47,617 nucleotides of DNA from Syntrophobacterales bacterium. Lineage in GTDB: Bacteria > Desulfobacterota > Syntrophia > Syntrophales > UBA2192. Every line of letters begins with the position of its first letter. Positions within the stretch are counted from its first letter, which is position 1. The stretch covers positions 1 to 47,617 of the forward strand of contig JAGPKU010000012.1 in NCBI GenBank assembly GCA_018053845.1. The letters are read 5' to 3'. The notes under the pieces were generated by a model that searched no databases, was not told where the DNA came from, and saw nothing but the letters and a program-made list of their open reading frames with translations. The translations under genes were made by a program, and so were the position numbers. This document shows, piece by piece, positions 16,457 to 24,261 of this stretch.

Positions 16457-17146
16457 TCAGCGCTGCGTCACCTTCTCCACGAAGGGGCCCAGCTCTGCGG
16501 CGAGCGCCTTCAGCTCCCCGTTGCTGTAGGACGGCTCGCCGAGGTAGCCCCGATCGAGCGTCTTCGTCGGGACGAACTTCTGCAGCACGAAGCGCTTTGC
16601 ACCGGCGACGAGGCGTCCGATCGCCTCGAAATCCCCGGGGGCGAGCAGCGACCGGACGGCGGTCGTCCGGAACTCGTAGTCGACGCCGGAGCCCATGATG
16701 AGGGCGATGCTCCGGCGGATCCGATCCCCGTCGATGCCGGTCTTCGTCGTCTCCCCGTATTTCTCCAGCGGGGCCTTGATGTCCATGGCCACGTAATCCA
16801 GGAGCTTGCGGCCGAGCATCTCCTCGAGCACGTCGGGAAGGGCACCGTTGGTGTCGAGCTTGACCGGATACCCCATCGCCCGGAGGTGGATGATGAAGGG
16901 GATGAGCTCGGGCTGCAGGGTCGGCTCTCCGCCCGAGATGACGACGGCGTCGAGACGTCCCTTTCGCTTCTCGAGAAACGCGAGGATCTCCGCCTCCGGG
17001 ACCCGCTCCGTGAATCGCTCCGGGTCCACCAGCTCGGGGTTGTGGCAGTAGGGGCAGCGGAAATTGCAGCCCTGGGTGAACACGACGGCGCTGATCCTGC
17101 CGGGGTAGTCGATGAGGGACACTTTCTGGAATCCGCCGATCTTCAT
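16457..17146 (-). CDS. Anaerobic ribonucleotide reductase activase, NrdG2 type
   Basis: This 229-residue radical-SAM enzyme has the cluster motif C27-x3-C31-x2-C34 in TQGCNFRCPYCHN. VISGGEPTLQPEL near 69-81 is the SAM-binding GGE region, and VAMDIKAPL follows near 124. It uses a 4Fe-4S cluster and SAM to install the glycyl radical on NrdD. The opening (MKIGGFQKVSLIDYPGRISA) is that of NrdG2-type activases, found where the NrdD is encoded elsewhere. Here NrdD lies at 30025-32187. ATG 17146 follows GAGAGGGGAAGC and overlaps the upstream gene's stop (ATGA), so it is translationally coupled to a small membrane protein. Confidence 0.9.
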   Translation of the reverse strand: MKIGGFQKVSLIDYPGRISAVVFTQGCNFRCPYCHNPELVDPERFTERVPEAEILAFLEKRKGRLDAVVISGGEPTLQPELIPFIIHLRAMGYPVKLDTNGALPDVLEEMLGRKLLDYVAMDIKAPLEKYGETTKTGIDGDRIRRSIALIMGSGVDYEFRTTAVRSLLAPGDFEAIGRLVAGAKRFVLQKFVPTKTLDRGYLGEPSYSNGELKALAAELGPFVEKVTQR

Positions 17147-17430
17147 GCTTCCCCTCTCTGCTGTCCCGCCGCCCTTCCGGGTGTCCGCGCGCGGGTCGAC
17201 CGGATCCGCTTCGCGAGGGCCGCCGTCGCCACCAGGCACCAGACGGCCTCGAGGACGACGAAGGGCATGAAGGCGATCATCCAGGAAGACCAGCACGCGA
17301 GGGCCGACCCGGCGATGTTCATGCCGATGCAGGGAAAACCGTCCTGGGCGGTGAATCGGAAGAGGCTCAGAAAAAAAGCCAGGAGCAGCAGGGCCACCCC
17401 CAGCGAACCGATCCAGGTTGCCGCATCCAT
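17143..17430 (-). CDS. Small membrane protein with three hydrophobic segments
   Basis: This 95-residue protein has three hydrophobic stretches (about 7-24, 35-52, 56-73) and a basic, arginine-rich C-terminus. It resembles small membrane proteins of the CBU_0592 type (opening WIGSLGVALLLLAFFLSLF, middle GMNIAGSALACWSSW), with low certainty. Function is unknown. Its stop overlaps the activase start by 4 bases, so the two are co-translated, although no functional link is known. Confidence 0.7.
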   Translation of the reverse strand: MDAATWIGSLGVALLLLAFFLSLFRFTAQDGFPCIGMNIAGSALACWSSWMIAFMPFVVLEAVWCLVATAALAKRIRSTRARTPGRAAGQQRGEA

Positions 17431-17452
17431 GAGAAACCCTTTCCGACGCCCC

Positions 17453-17944
17453 TCACATCTCCCGCACGGTCAGGTGGACGGAGCCCGTGTGGGACGTCCC
17501 GGGCCGGGGCTTGCCCGTTGCGTCCGCCAGGGGCTTGTCCTCCAGCGTCACGAGGGCGGCCGTGACGGACTTGCGCCCCGATGTGTCCCACCGCGCCATG
17601 AAGGTGCGCTGCCACGTCTTGCCGGGCTCGATCGCCTCGACCCGGTACAGGCGCGGCTCGCCCGCCCTGCCGTCCGTCTCCGCGTATCGCAGGCGGACGG
17701 GCTCCGATTTCTCCTTGCCGTAGTTCTCGACGGTCACGGTGATGTTGACCCGCTTGCCCTTTCTAATGGCGTGCGGGGCGGTTCCCCCAAGGGGGATCTT
17801 CTTCTCCGATTCCTGGATGAAGAAGGGCCCCACCTTGACCCTGAGCTTGTTGGTCTCGGGTCCCGCCTCGGCGCTGCGGGCGGGGGCCGCCGCCCCGAGC
17901 AGGACGAAACCGGACAGGATGAGGACCCAAAGCGCTCTTTGCAT
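17453..17944 (-). CDS. Secreted protein with a beta-sandwich-like domain
   Basis: This protein of about 163 residues has a signal peptide (ALWVLILSGFVLLGAAAPA, cut near ARSA). One domain follows in which KGKRVNITVTVENYGKEK and GKTWQRTFMARWD alternate as expected for beta strands in an immunoglobulin-like or CARDB-like fold. No catalytic residues are visible. I start at the ATG preceded by ACGGAGGCCGCC; a start five codons upstream is possible but lies in the repeat-bearing leader. It probably shares a transcript with the two following genes, being 22 nt upstream of the small membrane protein gene. Confidence 0.65.
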   Translation of the reverse strand: MQRALWVLILSGFVLLGAAAPARSAEAGPETNKLRVKVGPFFIQESEKKIPLGGTAPHAIRKGKRVNITVTVENYGKEKSEPVRLRYAETDGRAGEPRLYRVEAIEPGKTWQRTFMARWDTSGRKSVTAALVTLEDKPLADATGKPRPGTSHTGSVHLTVREM

Positions 17945-17957
17945 GGCGGCCTCCGTC

Positions 17958-17971
17958 ATCTGGCATCTGGC
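17958..17971. repeat. Tandem 7-nt repeat GCCAGAT (locus R8)
   Basis: Two perfect copies of GCCAGAT (minus strand) lie immediately upstream of the secreted-protein gene. It is the same kind of short unit as at the other loci. Confidence 0.5.
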
Positions 17972-18007
17972 GTTTCCTGATCAATGTACAGGGAACGGCC
18001 GGGCCGG

Positions 18008-19255
18008 TCAATAGCGGATTGGCCAGGGCCCATCCTCCCGGCGGATCTTCAGGGACAGCAGCATCGACAGGACGGTCAGCCCCGCGCAGGCGATCCAGAA
18101 GGGTCCGTAGCCGCCGGTCGTGTCGTAGACCCACCCCGCAGCCGTGGGGCCGATGACGCCCCCGAGGGACGCGGCGCCGAGGGTGATGCCCATGAGTTTG
18201 CCGAAGCTGTGCACCCCGAAGTACTCCCGGACCACGGCTCCCCGCATGACCATGTTGCCGCCGAATCCGGGCGAGAAAAACAGCAGGAAGAGGGCGATCG
18301 GCCACAGCGCCGCCGCGAAGTGGAAGGCGACGAGGCCGGCGGCCATGCAGGAAAACGCCGCCGCCATGACGTAGCGCTTCTCCGTCACGTCTCCCAGCCA
18401 GCCGAAGCCGAAGCGTCCGGGGATGCTGAACAGGGGGATGGCCGCCGCCACGAGTCCCGCCGTCTCCCGCGCAATGCCCTGCGCCGAGAGGTAGGGCATG
18501 ACGTGCACGACGACGGCCGTGAGCACCGTGAACCGGATGGCCTCGACGAGATTGAGCCACAGAAAAGGAGGGCTCTTCAGGGCGTCCCGGAAGGGGACCC
18601 CGGCCTCCGGGACCGCGGGCGCCCCCCCGGCGGCCGCAGCCGGGGGCCCCGGCCGGGGGGCGCCGTCAGGCGCAAGCCCCACGTCCTCGGGCCGGTCGCG
18701 GATGACGAGGGCAAGCGGGATCCCCAGAACCCACATGCCCGCGCCCTGCAGGATCATGGCCGAGCGCCACCCGAAGCTGTCGATGAGCCAGACCATGGCG
18801 GGCACCAGAAGGCCGCTGGCGCCGAACCCCGAGACGGTGACGCCCATCGCCTTGCCCAGGTTGCGGCGGAACCATCGGGCCACGACGACCAGCGTCACGA
18901 CGCTCGTGCAGCCGCCGGCGCCGAAGGCCAGCAGGATGAAGGCGGCGTAGAACGTCCAGAGGCTCTGCGTGAGGCTCAGGAGCATGAAGCCCGCCCCGAT
19001 CGTGACGACCCCGGCGAGGATGAGCCGCCGGGGACCGAAGCGGTCGACGAGCACGCCCACGATCGGGGCGAGGATGCCCATCTCGAGCCCCCGCAGGCTC
19101 GAGGCGAAGGAGACCTCCGTATAGCTCCAGCCGAACTCCCGGACGATCGGGTCGATCATGGCGGTGAAGCCGAAAAACCCGAAGCAGCCGACGTAGACGC
19201 TGATCAGGAAGCAGGCGGCGACGATCCGCCACCCGTAGAAGATTGCCGGGAACAT
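18008..19255 (-). CDS. Major facilitator superfamily transporter, OFA/MCT-like
   Basis: This 415-residue protein has 12 predicted helices in two sets of six, separated by a proline- and alanine-rich loop (about 200-220). The opening MFPAIFYGWRIVAACFLISV, the motif LVDRFGPRRLILAG and VARWFRRNLGKAMGVTVSGFG are typical of oxalate/formate-antiporter-like and monocarboxylate-type MFS carriers. It probably moves a small organic acid across the inner membrane. The substrate is not deducible. The gene stands 61 bases after the esterase gene on the same strand and may be transcribed with it. Confidence 0.9.
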   Translation of the reverse strand: MFPAIFYGWRIVAACFLISVYVGCFGFFGFTAMIDPIVREFGWSYTEVSFASSLRGLEMGILAPIVGVLVDRFGPRRLILAGVVTIGAGFMLLSLTQSLWTFYAAFILLAFGAGGCTSVVTLVVVARWFRRNLGKAMGVTVSGFGASGLLVPAMVWLIDSFGWRSAMILQGAGMWVLGIPLALVIRDRPEDVGLAPDGAPRPGPPAAAAGGAPAVPEAGVPFRDALKSPPFLWLNLVEAIRFTVLTAVVVHVMPYLSAQGIARETAGLVAAAIPLFSIPGRFGFGWLGDVTEKRYVMAAAFSCMAAGLVAFHFAAALWPIALFLLFFSPGFGGNMVMRGAVVREYFGVHSFGKLMGITLGAASLGGVIGPTAAGWVYDTTGGYGPFWIACAGLTVLSMLLSLKIRREDGPWPIRY

Positions 19256-19316
19256 GGTTGGGTAGGATACCCCCGCCGGGCGGCGAACACAAGGTCTTTC
19301 CCCGCCTCCCCGGCGG

Positions 19317-20273
19317 TCAGTCCCGCCTCGGGTGGGCGGCGAAGAACGCCCAGATCGCGTCCGTGGCGGAGATCTCGCGGGAGGGCGCGTCGGCCCAGAA
19401 GGCCCACTTCGTCCCGCCGGGCCAGGTGTGGCCCTCGCCGTGCAGGGTGTAGAGGCTCACCGCCGTGCCCTCCGCGCAGCCTTCGTAGGTCTCGATGGTG
19501 ACCTTCCCCTTCCGCTGCGTCTGCGGCCCGGCGGGGCAGCCGTTGTGCCGGACCCAAAAGGCGACGGCCTCGGACACGGGGCGGTCGACGCGCGGGTTGC
19601 GGGCGTCGGCCATGCGCAGCGGGGGCCCGCCGGTGTATCGGACGTGTAGGTCCGCCGTCCCGTGCAGGGCGATCAGGGAGACGGGCCTCGACGGTCGGCA
19701 CTCGATGTTCTGGGCGCCGGCCACGGGACCGGCCGCGGCGACGAGGTCCGCGAGCTCGCAGGCCAGCCGGTAACTCATCATGCCGCCGTTGGAGATCCCC
19801 GTGACGTAGACGCGCCGCGGGTCGACGGCGTAGTCCTTCTGCACCCGGCCGATGAGGGAGCGGACGAACCCGACGTCGTCGATGCGGTTTTCGTAGGCGT
19901 AGGCGCAGCAGTTGCCCGCGTTCCAGGTGAGGAAGCGGTTCTGCCAGCGGCCCGTGCCGTTGGGGTAGACGGCGATGAACCCCTCGTGATCCGCCTTCCT
20001 GCTGAACCCCGTCATCTCCGCCATCTGCCCGCCGTGGCCGCCCCCGCCGTGAAAAACGAGAACCACGGGCAGGTTTTTCACCCCGTCGTAGGCGGGCGGC
20101 AGGTGGACGAGGTAGGTCCTCGCCCTGCCGTCATGGCGCAGGGAGTGCAGGGTGTCCTTCCCCTTCGCGTCGGCGGCGCAGGCGGGGCCCGCCGCAAGCG
20201 CCAGCAGGGACGCCAGGGCCGCCGCGCAGAGGGCCGCCCGGTTCGCGGGCCCGTGAAATAACCGTTGCATCAT
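19317..20273 (-). CDS. Secreted poly(3-hydroxybutyrate) depolymerase/feruloyl-esterase-like hydrolase
   Basis: This protein of about 318 residues has a signal peptide (about 1-33, ending ACAA) and the LpqC/PHB-depolymerase type alpha/beta hydrolase fold. The oxyanion region is VLVFHGGGGHGG near 71-82, the nucleophile S160 lies in GISNGGMMS, an Asp is in HGTADLHVRY, and the C-terminal His is in GEGHTWPGG. It cleaves esters outside the cytoplasm; short PHB or feruloyl esters are the known substrates of relatives. I chose the second ATG because GGGG lies at a better distance; the first ATG at 20282 adds three residues. It is divergent from the cupin gene and shares a 48-base control region. Confidence 0.88.
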   Translation of the reverse strand: MMQRLFHGPANRAALCAAALASLLALAAGPACAADAKGKDTLHSLRHDGRARTYLVHLPPAYDGVKNLPVVLVFHGGGGHGGQMAEMTGFSRKADHEGFIAVYPNGTGRWQNRFLTWNAGNCCAYAYENRIDDVGFVRSLIGRVQKDYAVDPRRVYVTGISNGGMMSYRLACELADLVAAAGPVAGAQNIECRPSRPVSLIALHGTADLHVRYTGGPPLRMADARNPRVDRPVSEAVAFWVRHNGCPAGPQTQRKGKVTIETYEGCAEGTAVSLYTLHGEGHTWPGGTKWAFWADAPSREISATDAIWAFFAAHPRRD

Positions 20274-20288
20274 CGTCGGCATCCCCTG

Positions 20289-20306
20289 TAATCTACCGTC
20301 AGATTA
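20289..20306. promoter_or_regulatory. Palindrome TAATCT-N6-AGATTA between divergent genes
   Basis: A perfect 6-bp inverted repeat with a 6-nt spacer lies between the esterase and cupin starts, only 48 bases apart. Its position and symmetry suit an operator for a divergent control region, but no regulator gene is next to it. Low certainty. Confidence 0.4.
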
Positions 20307-20321
20307 TCCCAGGAGGACCGC

Positions 20322-20672
20322 ATGAAGATAACAGGTCTCGATCGAATTGAGAAGGTCAAGATGACGATGGAAGGGGCCAAGGACGTCCTGAAGCAGGTGC
20401 CGCTGTCGAAAAACGACGGCGCCCCGAACTTTTCCTTCCGCGTCTTCACCATCCTGCCGGGCGGTCACACGCCCTACCACACGCACAGCGTGGAACACAT
20501 GAACTACGTGATCGAGGGCGAGGGGGCCGTGGTGGACGAGGCGGGCAGGGAGCATCCCGTGAGAAAGGGGGAGTTCGTCCTCGTGCTGCCCGACGAGAAG
20601 CACCAGTACAAAAACGCCTCCGCCACGGAGCCGATGGTGATGATCTGCGCCGTCCCGAAGGAATATGAATAG
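20322..20672 (+). CDS. Cupin-domain protein
   Basis: This 116-residue single-domain protein has the cupin motif 1 (PYHTHSVEHMNYVIEGEG, near 51-68) with two His and one Glu for a metal. Motif 2 (KGEFVLVLPDEKHQYKN, near 82-98) has one more His. It is probably a small metal-binding enzyme or sensor in the cytoplasm; substrates of single-domain cupins vary too much to guess. The start follows CCAGGAGGACCGC. A good terminator lies after it, so it is transcribed alone. Confidence 0.9.
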   Translation: MKITGLDRIEKVKMTMEGAKDVLKQVPLSKNDGAPNFSFRVFTILPGGHTPYHTHSVEHMNYVIEGEGAVVDEAGREHPVRKGEFVLVLPDEKHQYKNASATEPMVMICAVPKEYE

Positions 20673-20696
20673 GTTTTCCGCCTGTCCGGAGTGAAC

Positions 20697-20733
20697 GGCC
20701 CGGCCTCCGTCGAGGGGCCGGGCCTTCCTTTTT
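20697..20733 (+). terminator. Terminator after the cupin gene
   Basis: GGCCCGGCC (20697-20705) and GGCCGGGCC (20716-20724) form a perfect 9-bp stem with a 10-nt loop. It is followed by TTCCTTTTT. Confidence 0.9.
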
Positions 20734-20778
20734 GCTTCCGAACAACAGGCTGCTGACCGGGCGCGGTGCCGATGCACC

Positions 20779-20876
20779 GGAGAGGGTAAGAAGTTTGGAT
20801 GAGCAGGCAACGGGATTCATGCCTTCTGCTTCACCAACCTTTTCACCTTCAGACCCTCGCACCCTCTGCCTGGAGG
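20779..20876. repeat. Near-tandem intergenic repeat with inverted copy (locus R9)
   Basis: The left part GGAGAGGGTAAGAAGTTTGG (20779-20798) and its continuation are purine-rich. The right part (20820-20872) is pyrimidine-rich and reads AGGTGAAAAGGTTGGTGAAG on the minus strand. The two halves are imperfect inverted copies that flank the end of the following minus-strand gene. Confidence 0.6.
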
Positions 20877-20886
20877 GCGTCTCACG

Positions 20887-21948
20887 CTACCGGGTCGCGC
20901 CTTTTCCCCTCTGCTGCGTCTCCTCGGCGTGCGGGCGGTCTGCCAGGAACTGCAGCATCTCGTGGATGAAGGCGGCGCGCCCCTTCTCGGGCCGGTCCAG
21001 GAGAAGGAAGTGCGTGGCGCCGTGCAGGACGATGAACTGCCTTGCGGGCGCGTTGACCAGCTCGGCGTGGAGCGCCTGCAGGTCCTCGGGCCTCGACCAG
21101 TGGTCGAGGGTGCCCCGGGCGTAAAGCGTCGGCACCCGGATGTCCCTCGCGTCCCAGAGCTTCTTTCCCTGGGCCGCCTCGAAGTGCTCCCGGAGGTGCG
21201 CCACCGGGATGCGAAGGCCGCCGGGCGGCGCGTCGGCAAGGGCCAGTTTCACGTAAGCCTGCGCCACGCGGGGGTCACGCCACTTCGATTTGTCGGCAAC
21301 GGGGATCGCCCGGTCCCAGTCGGCCGTGAGGCCCGCCGCGTCGGCAAGGATCGCGCCGCCCGCCGAGTGGTCGAACAGGCCCGACCTCTTCGGGTCTTCG
21401 AAGGCCTTTCCGGCCGGCCAGGGCGCCTTGACCCCGTAGAGGGTGTTGAGCAGGACGAGGCGGCGGACCCTGTCGGGGTTTTTCACCGTGTACCGCGCGG
21501 CCCAGTGACCGCCCGCACCGAGCCCCACCAGGGCGACCCTGTTGTCCCTGCTGCGGCGAAGGATCCAATCCACGACGGCCGAGATGTCCTTCACGGCCTC
21601 GTCGGAACCCGCCTCGGTTGCCTTGCCCGTCGATTTGCCGAAGCCGCGCACATCCATCAGGTAGACGAAATAGCCCGCACCGGCGATATCCTCGGCGAGG
21701 GAGTAGTGCGGGACGGCGGTATCGAAGTGGGGGACGCTTCCCGGGCCGACCCCGTGTATGAGGAGCACGGGGGAACCCTGCTCCTCCTTCACGGAGGCCT
21801 TGATCTCGCGGACGAAAATCCGGACGCCGGGCTCGCTCTCTACGAAGCTTTCGGCGCGGAAGAACGCCCGCGACTCGGCTGCGGCCAAAAGCCCCTGCAA
21901 CACCGCGACAGCCAGGATGATCAGGATGAAACGCCCCGTTGCCCTCAT
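20887..21948 (-). CDS. Alpha/beta hydrolase-fold protein lacking the catalytic serine
   Basis: This protein of 353 residues has a signal peptide (about 1-23, ending LAAAESRA) and an alpha/beta hydrolase fold. The oxyanion loop is LLIHGVGPG near 62-70, YFVYLMDVRGFGKST is near 93-107, and a His is in LHGATHFLLL near 319. The nucleophile elbow, normally GxSxG, reads GLGAG (142-146): the serine position is Gly, codon GGT at 21517-21519. The acidic residue is probably the Asp in GTLDHWSRPEDL. It is exported or membrane-anchored. A serine-to-glycine change normally kills hydrolysis, so it may be a binding protein, unless the base is an error. ATG 21948 follows AGGGGGCGGAA. Confidence 0.8.
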   Translation of the reverse strand: MRATGRFILIILAVAVLQGLLAAAESRAFFRAESFVESEPGVRIFVREIKASVKEEQGSPVLLIHGVGPGSVPHFDTAVPHYSLAEDIAGAGYFVYLMDVRGFGKSTGKATEAGSDEAVKDISAVVDWILRRSRDNRVALVGLGAGGHWAARYTVKNPDRVRRLVLLNTLYGVKAPWPAGKAFEDPKRSGLFDHSAGGAILADAAGLTADWDRAIPVADKSKWRDPRVAQAYVKLALADAPPGGLRIPVAHLREHFEAAQGKKLWDARDIRVPTLYARGTLDHWSRPEDLQALHAELVNAPARQFIVLHGATHFLLLDRPEKGRAAFIHEMLQFLADRPHAEETQQRGKGATR

Positions 21949-22162
21949 TTCCGCCCCCTTTGCCGTTGTCCGTTGCGCCTGCGCGGTGTCGGGTTTGCCG
22001 GCCGGCCGCGACGCTGATACTATCGGCACAAACGGGCGACTTTTCAAGGCCCTTTTGCGTCCCCGGAGGCGGGGTGCGGCCCCTGCCGCCCGGGGGCCTG
22101 CCGGGTGCATGTATCAGCATAAGCATCTGGAATCATTTGTTATTATTTTTATCGGGGCGGGC

Positions 22163-22191
22163 TTGGATTTCGGCCGCAAAGTCGTTATGAT
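22163..22191 (+). promoter_or_regulatory. Sigma-70-type promoter for the C39-like protease
   Basis: TTGGAT (22163-22168) and TATGAT (22186-22191) are separated by 17 bases, close to the consensus TTGACA-N17-TATAAT. Transcription would start near 22198 and give a leader of about 60 bases that contains the hairpin at 22205-22230. Confidence 0.65.
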
Positions 22192-22204
22192 AGGTGCCGA
22201 AACC

Positions 22205-22230
22205 GGGCGGGCCATTCGGCCGGCCCGCCC
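22205..22230 (+). promoter_or_regulatory. GC-rich hairpin in the leader of the protease gene
   Basis: GGGCGGGCC (22205-22213) pairs perfectly with GGCCCGCCC (22222-22230), 8-nt loop. It lies between the predicted promoter and the ribosome site AAAAGGAG. No T-run follows, so it is not a plain terminator; it may stabilise the leader or hold a regulatory site. Confidence 0.5.
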
Positions 22231-22259
22231 GGCCCCGGCGTCAAAAGGAGTGAAAACCC

Positions 22260-22787
22260 ATGGTCCTGCACCCCTATCCCACGGTCACCCAGAGGACGAG
22301 GAACGACTGCGGGGCAGCCATCGTCTCCTCCATCCTGCGCAAGCACAACATCAAGCACCAGTACAGCCGCCTGTGCCGGGAGCTCAACGTCAACAGCAAG
22401 ACGGGGACCGAGGAGCGCGACATCGTCAATTTTCTCAACGCCAAGGGGTTCCGCGCCTGGATGACCTACGACATGACCGTGGATTCGCTGATCAATTTCA
22501 TCGACTCCGAGATCCCCGTGATCCTCATCATCCAGGCCTACAGCCGCAGCAGGAAGGAAGACCGCTACGAGGGGCTCACGAATTACGGCCACTACATCCT
22601 GACCATCGGCCACGACGACGACCGGGTCATCTTCATGGACTCGGGGCTTCCCTTCGGCAGCTACGGGTACCTGACGAAGGCGGAGCTGGAGAAGCGCTGG
22701 TACTACGTCTCGGAGGACAACCGCAAGCTGCGCGTCGGCATCGTCGTCGAGCCACCCAAGCAGAACAACCTCATCCACATCCGCTGA
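22260..22787 (+). CDS. Peptidase C39-like papain-type cysteine protease
   Basis: This 175-residue protein has the C39-like catalytic triad: C17 in RTRNDCGAAIVSSIL, H111 in NYGHYILTIGHDDD and D127 in VIFMDSGLPFGSYGY. The C39 fold normally cleaves double-glycine leader peptides and is fused to an ABC transporter, whereas this one has neither a transporter domain nor a signal peptide. The start follows AAAAGGAGTGAAAACCC. A promoter and leader hairpin lie directly upstream, and no substrate-like or transporter genes are near. It may be a standalone protease or an inactive C39-like domain; the catalytic residues look intact. Confidence 0.8.
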   Translation: MVLHPYPTVTQRTRNDCGAAIVSSILRKHNIKHQYSRLCRELNVNSKTGTEERDIVNFLNAKGFRAWMTYDMTVDSLINFIDSEIPVILIIQAYSRSRKEDRYEGLTNYGHYILTIGHDDDRVIFMDSGLPFGSYGYLTKAELEKRWYYVSEDNRKLRVGIVVEPPKQNNLIHIR

Positions 22788-22800
22788 CGGGGCTCAGCCG

Positions 22801-22827
22801 CGCGGGGTCTGCGTCACGGACCCCGCG
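22801..22827. other. Perfect hairpin after the protease gene
   Basis: CGCGGGGTC (22801-22809) and GACCCCGCG (22819-22827) form a perfect 9-bp stem with a 9-nt loop, 14 bases after the protease stop. No T-run follows, so Rho-independent termination is doubtful; it may protect the mRNA end. Confidence 0.5.
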
Positions 22828-22905
22828 GGCCCGTCCGCGGGTGCCGGGTCGCTGCTCCCGTCGCTGACGTTCTCGGTCGGCTGCCGCGCAGGCGGTCCCG
22901 CCCGA

Positions 22906-23007
22906 TCAGCCCGTGAGGACGATGGTGAGAAAGGCGCCGAAGATCGACAGGATGAAGGCGCAGAGGTTCTCGTGATGCAGGACGAAGCGTCTGATCCTCT
23001 TTTTCAT
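22906..23007 (-). CDS. Possible 33-residue membrane peptide
   Basis: A 33-codon frame starts MKKRIRRFVLHHENLCAF and ends with a hydrophobic helix (about 16-32). A basic N-terminus and a single C-terminal helix suit a small inner-membrane peptide. The ribosome site is weak (GGGGGGCC about 7 nt before the ATG). No homologue is recognised. It is included because of its protein-like composition, but it could be chance. Confidence 0.4.
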   Translation of the reverse strand: MKKRIRRFVLHHENLCAFILSIFGAFLTIVLTG

Positions 23008-23332
23008 GGCCGCAGGCCCCCCGCTGTGATCGCGATCGCCTGCCGGCTGCCTGCCCGGGCGATCCCGTGCCGGGTGCCTGACGCATAAGGGGTGCCGTGA
23101 AACCGATATCGAGGAAAACGATGGGGATTGCGGGAAGTTGGCGATTTGGGCGGCAGGAGGAAACGGCGGGTCGGGCGGCGCAAGGTGTGCCATTTCCGGG
23201 CTGATGCGTTTGAGGACCTAAGAATTTCATCGGGTTGCGACCGCCGATCCGTTTTGGGGGCGTCCGTTTCAGACGCAGCGCCCCGGGGCTTCCGGGGTAA
23301 TCGCACGAATCGGCGCGCTGCAGGGCTCGTGA
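23008..23332. other. Intergenic region upstream of the possible small peptide
   Basis: About 325 bases hold no convincing gene on either strand. GCGTC and GACGC near 23260-23276 could form a small hairpin. The open frames here lack ribosome sites and resemble no family. Confidence 0.5.
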
Positions 23333-24223
23333 TCAGGCGGAGGAGCAGACCCGGTTCTTCCCCCTCTTCTTGGCCTCGTACATGTAGCGGTCCGCCCGGT
23401 TGATGAAATCCTTCATCTCCTCTCCCGGCCTGTAGGAGGTGATCCCGATGCTCACCGTCTTGGCTTCCTCGCGGCCCGGGACGGGCCGGAACCGCTCGGC
23501 GGCGAACTCCGTCCGGATTCTCTCCGCCACCACCTCCGCCTGGTCGCCCTCGGTTTCCGGCATGAAGACGGTGAATTCCTCGCCGCCGTACCGGAAGGCC
23601 CAGTCCGTGCGGCGGATGCATCGATGGATGGTGGCCCCGATTCGCTCGAGGACGCGGTCGCCCTCCATGTGGCCGTAGGTGTCGTTGAAGTGCTTGAAAT
23701 CGTCGATGTCGAGCAGCAGCAGAGACAGGGGCCGGCCGTAGCGCTCGGTGCGCTCGATCTCGGCCTGCAGCAGGTTGTAGAAATGCCGCTGGTTGTAGAG
23801 TCCCGTGAGGTCGTCGGTGATGCTGAGTTCCATGTATCGCGATTCGCTTTGCCGCAGGGCCGCCTCGGTGTTCTTGTGCCCGTCGATCTCCCGCTGCAGG
23901 GCGTCGACGTGGGTCTGGATGCGGCTCGAGAGCACCGAGATGATGGCGGCGACGGCCATCAGCGCCAGGGCCCGGATGCAGGACTCGATCAGGACGCGCG
24001 GGTTGTCGGGGAAGTAAAAAAAGACGAGCAGCAGGTAGACCATCACGAGGAAGAGCGACAGCAGGAGCCCCCGCTCGCGGTACTGATAGGAGGCGATGAG
24101 AATGGGGATGTAGTAGAGGTGCACGAAGATGCCCGTGATGTCCTCGGAGAGACAGTACACGGAAACCGCGACGGCGATCACCGACGTGGCCGCCGTGTAG
24201 AACTGCCAGTGCTTTTCGGTCAA
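23333..24223 (-). CDS. Membrane-bound GGDEF diguanylate cyclase
   Basis: This 296-residue protein has four to five N-terminal membrane helices (about 8-100), a short coiled-coil (100-128) and a complete GGDEF domain (133-296). The active site is GGEEF (213-217), and an inhibitory I-site RxxD (R204-D207) lies five residues before it, as needed for product feedback. It makes cyclic di-GMP from two GTP at the inner membrane. The membrane part may sense a signal, but no known sensor domain is recognised. Its start is an ATG at 24223 with AGGCGAC upstream. No partner is nearby, though the HDOD protein at 4090-4953 is a possible signalling relative. Confidence 0.95.
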   Translation of the reverse strand: MTEKHWQFYTAATSVIAVAVSVYCLSEDITGIFVHLYYIPILIASYQYRERGLLLSLFLVMVYLLLVFFYFPDNPRVLIESCIRALALMAVAAIISVLSSRIQTHVDALQREIDGHKNTEAALRQSESRYMELSITDDLTGLYNQRHFYNLLQAEIERTERYGRPLSLLLLDIDDFKHFNDTYGHMEGDRVLERIGATIHRCIRRTDWAFRYGGEEFTVFMPETEGDQAEVVAERIRTEFAAERFRPVPGREEAKTVSIGITSYRPGEEMKDFINRADRYMYEAKKRGKNRVCSSA

Positions 24224-24261
24224 AGTCGCCTCCCCGCTGTGGAACTCCCCAGCCCTTTATA

